From Planctomycetaceae bacterium (GTDB lineage: Bacteria; Planctomycetota; Planctomycetia; Pirellulales; Thermoguttaceae): a stretch of DNA of 12,131 nt. The DNA lies in assembly GCA_031259095.1 (NCBI GenBank), contig JAIRLW010000549.1, positions 1 through 12,131 of the forward strand, read 5' to 3'. Below the pieces are notes generated by a model. The model was given only the letters and a program-made list of their open reading frames with translations. It was not told the origin of the DNA and searched no databases. This document shows positions 1-8,300 of the stretch, one piece after another; positions within the stretch are counted from its first letter, which is position 1, and every line of letters starts with the position of its first letter. The position numbers and the translations under genes were made by a program.

Positions 1-118
1 AACCTGAATAAAAATTAAAAAAATTCGCATAGACATAGGGTTCTAAAATCGATAATCTTTACAATATCGGTTCGTTTTCCGTTTTGATCAACAACAGTCT
101 AACAGGTTAGGTTTTGCA

Positions 119-1438
119 ATGTCGTTTATTCCCTTTCACGGTTCCAGAAAAAATATAACTACTTCACCGCGTTGGTTTGCGGGAATCAGTGTGGCATCCC
201 ATTGCTGGCGCATCGAATCGGCATTAATAGGAGTTCACGGACAAGGAAGCGGCGCACCGATTGAAATTCGTAAAACAATTTCATTTGATTTGCCGCATGA
301 AATTGTTGACAGTTACAACACGCTTCAGGAAACGGTTTTGAAAAATGTTCGGGGAAATCGGTCGGTTTCGGCGGATATTAAAATTCCTTCATCACTTCTT
401 TTTCATGTTCTCCGCGAGTTGGCGAGTGTTGAAGAGGAAGCCATTGATGAACTTTTAGCGGAATCACGGCTTGCTAAAAATGATTTGTTAGCGGTTGGAA
501 TTCACGATTCAGGAATCCGTTGCCGGACAACCAACGGAGGATTGTATTACCAAAGTCTTTGTGACGCTCCATTTTTAGCCGAACAAACGGGATTGAATAT
601 TGTTGATGCGTTTCCGGTGCAAGATATTGCTTCCAATGGAAAGGGCGGTCCCCTTTTCCCATTGCCGGTTTGGATTTTTCTGAAATCGGATTCTACGGAT
701 CGTATTTTGCTGGATTTGGGTCGGACAGCAAAACTAACATTTTTACCGAAAGCCGAAAATCCTTTTTCCCATCAGCGAATCACTCAACGCGATCTTATTC
801 CCTGCGGATCACTTTTGGACACTTTAACTTGGGAATTAACCGGCGGAGAAACTTCTATTGATTTAGGCGGACGTTTAACCGTTCAAGGTTGTCAGATACC
901 GGCGTTGCTTTCGGAACTTCGGGCGTTAGCGTCGCCGGAAGAAATCTGGAGTCCTTACGGATTACCGACAGATCGTTATTTAAAAATTGTTGCCAAAGCG
1001 ACTCACGACGGTTCTTCATACCAAGATATTCTTTGTACAACAAGTTATTTTATTGCCGAAACGATTGCCGAACACCTTCAAATATTGATTGCCGAACACG
1101 CAACCGACGATCATTCCGAACCGGAAGTTCTTGTAACCGGATCGGTTCGTATGCACGGAATGATGATGAACCGGATTTCGTCGCAACTTCAGCAACGCCC
1201 GATCATACCGATTACCCGTCTGGATATTCCGACGGAAACCTTTGATTCGTTGTGTACGGCGATGCTGACGTTGATGGCGGTTGACCATATTCCGGCAAGC
1301 CTGCCTCATTTAACGGGAAGTGAAACGACCAAACCGTTAGGACGAATCACCGCAGGCTCAATTACCAATTGGCATCGGCTTCTGCGCGAAATGGCTCAAA
1401 CGAAACCAGCCGAAAGACCGCTTCGCAGTGCAATATAA
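119..1438 (+). CDS. AnmK-fold protein (anhydro-N-acetylmuramic acid kinase family), probable pseudokinase
   Basis: This 439-aa protein is alignable over its whole length to AnmK, the enzyme that phosphorylates and hydrolyses 1,6-anhydro-MurNAc during cell-wall recycling; length is slightly above the usual 370-400 aa. Preserved landmarks are residues 154-181 (AEQTG, then DIAxNGKGGPLFP, matching DIAxGGQGAPLVP), 195-210 (DLGRTAKLTFLP for NIGGIANLxLL) and 395-413 (LPHLTGSETTKPLGRI for LPSVTGA...VLGxI). Catalytic motifs are eroded: the N-terminal GTSxDG is replaced around 26-31 by ASHCW, HGQT by HDSG at 129-132, DFRRRD by AFPVQD, DTGPGN by DLIPCG at 225-230, and CGGGxRNP by VTGSVRMHG at 339-347. 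By my alignment only Asp225 of the DTGPGN motif remains. The start is ATG 119 with a weak TTAGG 7 nt upstream, and there is no signal peptide, so the protein is cytoplasmic. It is convergent with the 57-aa gene, with a 42-bp gap. Family membership is confident; loss of catalysis is inference. Confidence 0.82.
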   Translation: MSFIPFHGSRKNITTSPRWFAGISVASHCWRIESALIGVHGQGSGAPIEIRKTISFDLPHEIVDSYNTLQETVLKNVRGNRSVSADIKIPSSLLFHVLRELASVEEEAIDELLAESRLAKNDLLAVGIHDSGIRCRTTNGGLYYQSLCDAPFLAEQTGLNIVDAFPVQDIASNGKGGPLFPLPVWIFLKSDSTDRILLDLGRTAKLTFLPKAENPFSHQRITQRDLIPCGSLLDTLTWELTGGETSIDLGGRLTVQGCQIPALLSELRALASPEEIWSPYGLPTDRYLKIVAKATHDGSSYQDILCTTSYFIAETIAEHLQILIAEHATDDHSEPEVLVTGSVRMHGMMMNRISSQLQQRPIIPITRLDIPTETFDSLCTAMLTLMAVDHIPASLPHLTGSETTKPLGRITAGSITNWHRLLREMAQTKPAERPLRSAI

Positions 1439-1480
1439 CAGAACCAGAACAAAATCAGCCGAAACATTTAGCCGCCTCTC

Positions 1481-1654
1481 TTATTCAAGTTCCCACGATT
1501 TAATGAGATCGTCGGCGCCCGGCGTCATTTTTCGTAATTTGGCGATAAATTTTTCTTTTGTGGTGGCGTCCACTTTATTGAGTTTGGATTTCATCGCAGA
1601 ATAATTAGCACGGCGTTTCCGTCGCCGTCGGATTTCTTTTTGTCGTTCGCTCAT
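1481..1654 (-). CDS. 57-aa basic protein, DUF6800-like (tentative)
   Basis: This short gene encodes 57 residues: an arginine/lysine-rich head (MSERQKEIRRRRKRR), a lysine-rich predicted helix, then RKMTPGADDLI and the end SWELE. I associate the layout (MSER, Arg cluster, MTPGAD, acidic Trp-containing tail) with a small family of unknown function in planctomycetes, tentatively DUF6800; the assignment is from memory. The highly basic N-terminus would suit nucleic-acid or ribosome binding, but that is inference only. Coding support is good: AAAGGA (1665-1670) lies 10 nt from the ATG and a near-consensus promoter sits at 1708-1735. The gene runs tail to tail with the AnmK-like gene. Confidence 0.75.
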   Translation of the reverse strand: MSERQKEIRRRRKRRANYSAMKSKLNKVDATTKEKFIAKLRKMTPGADDLIKSWELE

Positions 1655-1707
1655 AACACAATTTTCCTTTGATTATAGTAAAATAGTAAACATGAAACAA
1701 AGCGGAT

Positions 1708-1735
1708 ACTATAATCCGTATTTCAAATTTGTCAA
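1708..1735 (-). promoter_or_regulatory. Sigma-70-like promoter of the 57-aa gene
   Basis: On the minus strand a perfect -35 TTGACA (1735-1730) is followed by a 16-nt spacer and the -10 TATAGT (1713-1708, 5 of 6 to consensus). Transcription would begin near 1700 and give a leader of about 45 nt before the ATG at 1654. The -10 box lies within the small interrupted palindrome GGAT-ACTATA-ATCC. Confidence 0.6.
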
Positions 1736-1762
1736 GTCGGGATTCGTTTAAAATTCGATTAT

Positions 1763-1828
1763 TTGTCTCATTCGTCCCTATTGTCTCTTAATCGCTATTT
1801 TAGGGACATTAGAGACAAATTGGGACAA
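1763..1828. repeat. Six-copy TTGTCYC heptamer array, three copies in each orientation
   Basis: On the plus strand TTGTCTC, TCGTCCC and TTGTCTC start at 1763, 1772 and 1781, exactly 9 bp apart. The same motif then appears inverted as GGGACAT, GAGACAA and GGGACAA starting at 1803, 1812 and 1822. The halves are separated by the AT-rich TAATCGCTATTTTA. Outer arms 1758-1767 and 1824-1833 pair perfectly over 10 bp, and two alternative inner pairings exist (1774-1780 with 1801-1807; 1781-1788 with 1811-1818). The array lies about 28 bp upstream of the -35 box of the 57-aa gene. It could be a multi-site operator or part of a hairpin element: a degenerate match to the MITE end occurs at 1850-1866. Confidence 0.6.
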
Positions 1829-1843
1829 ATAATTCTGAGATCA

Positions 1844-1978
1844 AAAACGAATTTTTAGAGGTTTCCAATTCATATTTCCTGCATTTTTAAACTGTAAATA
1901 AAGTAAGATAATGCTCAACAAAATACCGGCAACAATAAAAAACAAAATTGTGTTTCGCTTAAATAAGTTAATAGAAAT
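1844..1978 (-). other. Start-less hydrophobic reading frame (possible membrane-protein remnant)
   Basis: A 45-codon open frame bounded by TAA (1981-1979) and TGA (1843-1841) reads as a short basic segment (LFKRNT), a strongly hydrophobic stretch of about 20 residues (ILFFIVAGILLSIILLYLQF) and a polar tail. It looks like one transmembrane helix with a positively charged N-side. There is no ATG before the helix and no ribosome binding site. T-rich DNA readily produces such residues by chance, so I treat it as a possible remnant and not a gene. Confidence 0.15.
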
Positions 1979-2009
1979 TTATGTGGATAAAATAACGTCG
2001 TAAAATAAT

Positions 2010-2108
2010 GGCAACTTCTAAAAACTTGTTTTTTTGATTAACCAAAATCGACCCAATTCGACTAAAATCGATTTTGGTCGATTTCAGTCGAAGTTTTTAG
2101 AAGTTCCC
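2010..2108. mobile_element. MITE-like 99-bp element with 18-bp terminal inverted repeats
   Basis: The left end GGCAACTTCTAAAAACTT (2010-2027) and the reverse complement of the right end (2091-2108) agree at 17 of 18 positions. The four bases TAAT occur directly outside both ends (2006-2009 and 2109-2112), consistent with a target-site duplication, although the flanks are AT-rich. The interior is palindromic and built from repeated AATCGAC/GTCGATT units centred on AAAATCGATTTT (2064-2075), so the element folds into a long imperfect hairpin. It has no coding capacity. An exact copy of the end occurs at 10567-10584. It lies between the 57-aa gene and the autotransporter leader. Confidence 0.65.
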
Positions 2109-2119
2109 TAATGATATTA

Positions 2120-2208
2120 TTAAAGCGAAAAAAACACAGTAATCGGAATTATAATAACAAACCACGCCAATACAACTAAAATGAACCGATTCTTTTTTCT
2201 TTAAACAT
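2120..2208 (-). other. Possible frameshifted mini-ORF encoding one membrane helix
   Basis: ATG at 2208 opens a frame that stops after 10 codons (MFKEKRIGSF). In the -1 frame, entered at the run of six A residues, the sequence continues as KKNRFILVVLAWFVIIIPIT and on to FSL before a stop at 2122-2120, a convincing single transmembrane segment of a 29-residue product. There is no ribosome binding site. It could be a pseudogene with one lost base, a base-calling error, slippage at the A run, or chance in AT-rich DNA. It sits just upstream of the MITE-like element on this strand. Confidence 0.15.
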
Positions 2209-2234
2209 TTTTTTGGGATAATGCCGATAAAAGC

Positions 2235-2309
2235 GATGATACAGTCATTTTGGCTGGCGTGAACGCATTGACCGGTTTACCTAGATTGCCCGGTTTTATG
2301 TCAATAGAA
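2235..2309 (+). promoter_or_regulatory. Autotransporter leader, copy A of a flanking direct repeat
   Basis: This block upstream of the autotransporter contains three segments that recur in order after its stop codon: GATG-TAC-TCAT followed by CTGGCGTGAACGCA (2254-2267, exact 14-mer), TGACCG...TGCCC (2269-2290), and TTTATGTCAATAGAA (2295-2309). TTGACC at 2268-2273 could be a -35 box, but the best -10 candidate, TTTTAT at 2294-2299, leaves a 20-nt spacer, so I do not call a promoter. Preservation of these segments in two places suggests a control region. Confidence 0.5.
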
Positions 2310-2322
2310 GACAAGGAAGTCT
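2309..2322 (+). promoter_or_regulatory. Ribosome binding site of the autotransporter in a small hairpin loop
   Basis: AAGGAAG (2313-2319) lies 6 nt before the ATG at 2326 and fixes the start. It is flanked by AGAC (2309-2312) and GTCT (2319-2322), so most of the site (AAGGAA) could be displayed in the loop of a 4-bp hairpin. The ribosome binding site is clear; the hairpin is short and may have no function. Confidence 0.6.
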
Positions 2323-2325
2323 CAC

Positions 2326-5300
2326 ATGTTGCGTAGATCATCCATTTTGTCAGTCTGCTTCCTTCTGTTTCTCGCTCTTTTTGCGCTGACAGCAGATGGG
2401 CAAACTATGCGCATCTACCATATCGGAATCCCAGAAAAACTTGAAGACGATTCGCCAAACCCTGAGTACAAAACAAATGGTACGGTAGAAGGAAATGATT
2501 ATTATTTCGATTCGCTTGAAACTTTGAAGAATAATCCGGCGCAGTACTATTTTATACAGGTTGATGGTCCTGAAATTGAGATAATATTATATTCTGATCA
2601 ACAAATTCCCAACGATCCGTCTGATACTTTTTATTCTATTAGTATTGCGTCTGATATTCTTGAAACAAAAACAGTGCGAATTAAATCGGCGGATGAAACA
2701 CCAAAAAGAATCATTTCTGCCGGTAATTCGCCTAATACGGATTTTTTACATCTTGAATCCAATACTTCGACTCATCAAAAAGTCAACTTAATCATTGACC
2801 CGAATATTAGTATTACGGCTGGAAGTACGACGGAAGAGAATCGTTACGCAACAAGTATTGTGGGCGGTGATTTTACCGCAGAAGGCGTTATTTATCAGGA
2901 TGGAGGACCAATTGTCGTCACAAACGCAGGAAATCTTCGTTCCGAAGTAAATTTAAATGGCGCCTATTTTACTAGAAACACGGCAAATCCAACGAGTAAT
3001 GGTGCGATTTTATCTCTTACTAATGTTACTTCAGCGGATTTGAGAAATACGAATTTTATCGGTAATGATGCTGATTGGCAAGTGTACGTTTTTAATGATT
3101 CATCATCAAATACGACCATTCAACTCGGAGGAACAGAATCGGTTCTTGGCAGTATTGATGATACCGGAGGAGGAATTTTTTTAGGTGGAAGTAACGGCTC
3201 TTATACGGTCAATGTCAGCGGCAGTGGTAATTTCCAGCAAAACCGGACAATTGAAACAGATAATAGAAATTATTCATTGACTGTTAATAAAACGGATTCG
3301 GGAACATGGTTTATCGCCGACGAAATTACTAATAAATTTAACGTTCAAGGTTCCGCGACCATGAATATTAGTGCCGGAACTCTGCAAATGGGCAATAATT
3401 CAAAAATTGAACTTCATGGAGGAAATACTACAAATTTGACTTTAAACGATAACAGCTCATTGAATATGGGTGACGAGGCTGTCTTTGAGGTTCGCGGAAC
3501 AAGTGCAAGTCTTAATTTAAGTAATAATAGTACATTAAATACCGGTAAGAATTCAACAATTGATATTCAAGGAACAAATAGTACCGCCTTTAATTTGACG
3601 AATAGTACGTTAAATCTTGGTGATAGTACAAATTTGAATATTCAGGGAACAGGAAACACAAACCTGACGTGGAATAATAGTACCGTAAAAACAGGAAATA
3701 ATTCAATATTAGATATTAAGGGTTCAAGTATTTCTTTTACGATGACTGGCGGAACTTTGGAGATGGGAGAAAACGTACAATATCAATCAATAACAAACGG
3801 AACGAACACGGTCACTCTTCCTAATAGTGTTAAGGTTGAAATGGAACGAGGATCAAAATTTACTCTTACTAATCTTTCGAAGGCATCCAACGGTAATGTT
3901 AATTTGTACGCAAGAACAACGCTTGGCGGCGATAATGAAATTCAAACCGAAACGTTATCTATCAGTAATACGACATTCGATATTGACGCCGAAATCTTGA
4001 AAGATGCTTATGAGCGGAGCGTACCTATCCTAACACTTAACGTTTCATCAATCAATGCCGGTAATACGGTGTTCGATATTCACGGAATACACAGTAATAT
4101 AAATCATGAAATTGTTCAGAATATCGGAACGGCAACTTTTACCGAAAATAATTATATTGCATTGCTGGATGGAGTTGCTATTCAAAATAATTCGCGGGCA
4201 AAAGTTACGATTAAATCGGAGAATAGCGGTAAATCGCTTTTTCTTAATGTTGACATTGCCAATAAGATTTTGCGATGGAACGGTAATGCAAGCGCAATTT
4301 GGGACACAGATAATAGTAACCAAAATTGGTACTATGAAGACGAATTATCGCCGACAGATCGATATAAACCAACTGATTTTATTTTTAACGATGCGGTAAT
4401 TTTCGATGATTCAGATAATAAAGATTATACCATCCGCCTTGATAACGACATTTATCTTTCACAACAGACTGGTTTTCTGACCAATCGTGAAACAGGGCAA
4501 CAAAATTTAGTTACTGAATACGGAATGAGAATCAGCGGCGCGAAAAACCGAACATTTGAAGAAGGTTCAATCAGCGATGATTTTAATCCGAGTCCGGCGG
4601 AATCATTTAAAGATCAGAAAACACATGTTGCCCGATTGACCTTTGACGGAACAGGAACCATTCGGATCAATAATAAGAACGCTAATAAATTTCACGATGG
4701 ACTGTTGATCGGAAATAATGTCAGTCCGATTCAATTAAGTGTTGCGCGTCCCGATTCATTGGGAAGCGGCGAATTTGCCGGTGAAATTACCGACGTCCAA
4801 ATTATTGAAATAGATGCAAACGGACGTCTCGTTTTGGATCAAGAGAACAATCCGGTTTATACAACCGATTATTATACGGTTCAACATGAAGGTTACGGGA
4901 TTATGTTTGTCGATAACGGAGCAAATATTCAGATTGACAATGCTAATAAAACAACGGAGGATATCTTTGATCAACGTATTTTTGTACAACAAAATTCTAC
5001 AGGAACGCTTAATATCAAAACCGCAGAACGGGAAACAGTTGTTACCGCAAGTGGTTTTTATTATGAAAACAAGAATAATTTTGAAACAAAGATTGCACGC
5101 GGCGGCGTTATTGTTGTTGAAAAAGATGCTTCGTTCACCATGACGGGCAAATTCCATTTCAAAGATAATAATAATTTTGAAACAGAAACAAATTTTGACG
5201 GCGGCGTTCTTTGGGCTGATACCGGCGCAAATGTTGTCATGAATGGAAACTCTTACTCAAACAATGCAGCAAACAAAAACGGCGGCGCCATCTATTTTAG

Positions 5301-8300
5301 CGGAGGAACAAATGCAAAAAATCTTGTTGCAAAATTGAACGTTTCCAATTCCGGCTTTAACGCTAACAAAGCGGAAAGCGGCGGCGCAATTTATGTGAAC
5401 GATAATGCAAGTCTTGCTATTCAGTATTCGTCGTTTGATAGCAACGAAGCCAAATTCAGCGGCGGGGCAATTGACGCTCAAGGAAACGGAATAACGATTA
5501 ACGGACAGGAATCGATTTTTAAAAACAATATCATTGGTAACGGCGTAGCAGCCGTAACGGGAAAAAGTTATCAGGGCGGAGCGATTTATCTCAACGATAA
5601 TGGTACGTTAAATATGACTTCTTCCGTATTTCGGGACAATCGGGTTATACCCTCCTCTACGGAAAGCAAAGGCGGCGCAATTTACACCGGAACCGGAGCA
5701 AAAATCAATCTTAGCAATGCCGTTTTGGAACGTAACAGTGCTTACGGTAATGGCGGAGCGATTTATTCTGTTTCAGGCAATGGAAATACCTCAACCGGAA
5801 CGCTGACTATTAATGGAACGCAATTTATTGAGAATATTTCCGAAACGGCAAACGGCGGAGCGATTTTTACCGGCGATACAATTATTCAAGGCGAAGACGC
5901 AACTTTTTCGCAAAATAGTGCAGGAATTAACGGTGGTGCATTGTATGTAAATCATGTCAATAAAGACGCTTCCGTTATCAACATTAAAGATTCACAATTT
6001 GATTGGAATGTTGCCTACAATGATGGCGGTGCAATTTATCTCAACGCGACCGGACAAGAAAATGCTCCGCTCGTATTGGATGTAAGCGGAACGCTATTTT
6101 TTGGCAACATGGCACAATTCGATGGCGGAGTAATTTACGCCAATTCTTATACAACCGTTAATGCCAAAAGTACTACTAACGGTACACGGCGAACATTTTT
6201 TGGATTTTCTGATGATCTTGGTAATTATTCTGGAAATCTTACTTATCGGAATGGTGGAACAATTTATATTGACGGTGAAGTGAATAACAAAGCAACTTCA
6301 CAATTGAATGTTGATGGCGCCGATTTCCGGCATAATTTTGCAGGATTGAATGGCGGAGCGGTGTATCTTCATTATGCCGACGCCGAAATTGCTAACGCCG
6401 AATTCTTCTATAATGCGGCAAGCGGATTCGGCGGAGGTATTTATTACGAAAATGAAAACGGAAAAGAATTGACGTTGAAAAACGTTCAAATGACTTACGA
6501 AATGGCAACTTCCGGCGGCGCGGTGTATGCGGTGAATCCGACAATTTTGAATATTTCCGATTCAGTTTTTTCGGAAAATACGGTAACTCAAGACGGCGGA
6601 GCGGTTTATTTTAGATCTGATAATTCTCAATTGAACATGACCGGAACGAGTATTACCGGAACAAAATTTTCATATAATATTGCAGCGGGAAACGGTGGAG
6701 CGGTTCGTTTACAAAACAATTCCAGCGTCAAGACCAACGGAGCAAATTTTTCTTTCAATGAGGCAAACAACGGCGGAGCGATTGGAATCGGTAATCTTGC
6801 GAAATTAGACATTATCAATACAACATTTTCCAATAATACTGCAACACAAAACGGCGGCGCGGTTTGGATTAACGATTCACGTACTCAACAATCCAATTCA
6901 TCGAACTTCGAGATGAATATTCTGAATATTGATTCCGTTATTTTCAGTAACAATGAAGCGGTCAATGGCGGCGCGGTTTACGCCAAAAATGCAACAATAA
7001 CCTCGAAATCCAAAGGCGTTACATTTAGTAACAATATCGCCGATCAAAACGGAGGAGCGTTGTATGCCGAAAATTCCGACCTGTTTCTTGAAGGCGCAAC
7101 GTTTACGGGAAATGAGGCAAAACAAGGCGGCGCCCTTTATTTTCTGACCACCAATAATCAGAATCGGGAAATTACATTGAAAACGCCGGTCGGCGCTGCG
7201 AATTATTTTACCGAAAATAAATCCGGCAGTAACGCTAATTCAATTTACTTTGACGTTCAAGGTTCAGCGGTAACGAACATTAGTCTGAATGTTGAAACAG
7301 ACGGGATTTTGTACATGAATGATCCGATAAGCGTGAACAATACGAAACAAAATTCTACTCTGAATCTTGATCTAGATATTGTCAAAACCGGAAACGGAAG
7401 ATGGTTGCTCGGAGGAAGTAACGATTTTAGCCATACCAAAGTTGGCACAACGGTTGATATTAAAAACGGAACCTTTGAATTGCCAAACGGCAGCGAACTT
7501 TTATTGACCAACGCCGATGAATCCGATTATTTTCAATTGGCGAGCGGCGCAACGTTGGCAACATCAGGAACGGTCAATTCGTCTGTTTTTAGTAACTTAA
7601 AAACGACAACGCTTAATTTTGCCGCCGGTTCAAAAATGAAACTTGACGGTAATTTGGCTCTTAAAATTGAAAACGATTACGAAATCGCTTCAATATTAAG
7701 CGGTAACGGCAGATTAACCAAGCAAGACGACAAAGAACTGAAATTTACCGGAGCAACCAATAATTATAACGGAAATGTTGCAATTGAAAAAGGCAGTTTT
7801 GAAATATTGAAAAGCGGTGTTGAGGGAAGCGGAAATTTTGTAACAAAGAGCGGTAGTTTCGTTATGAATCATGACACATCATTGTTGTTACATGCAGACC
7901 TTAACCAGCCAAGTCTTGTTGCAAAATCGGTTTCCATTGACCGCGTTCATTTGAGTATCGACGGAATCAGCAGTAATGACAATCAAAAAGAGTTTATCCT
8001 GATTCATACCACAGACGGGATTCTCGGAAATTTCAAAACAGTAAACGGTGAAACTGAAACATTTACATCCGATGTTGATTATCTCACGTTCAATCTTGGT
8101 TTTCTGAATAACCGTAAAGATTACGGCGGAACAATTGGTTTGCGTTGGTACAGTAAAGACGATGACATTAAAGCGTCCGGTTTGTTTACGATAGAAGAAG
8201 GCAAGTATTTCAATGTCGGCGTGGAACTTCACGACAATAAAACCAATCTTGATTCGGACTGGTCAGGAACCGCACTCGATAAATATGGACTCGGAACGTT

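Noticed and set aside
2195..2208. Programmed -1 frameshift at the A run of the mini-ORF
   Set aside because: The run is only six A residues, the AAAAAAG heptamer is not in the phase needed for tandem slippage, and there is no ribosome binding site or stimulatory structure.
5197..7140. CRISPR-like regular repeats
   Set aside because: The periodicity is in the protein (GGAIY) inside one long coding frame; DNA repeats are short and variable, with no spacer structure.
4048..8232. Several frames of 60-130 codons antisense or offset to the autotransporter
   Set aside because: They have no start signals and their composition mirrors the strongly constrained repeat protein in the true frame.
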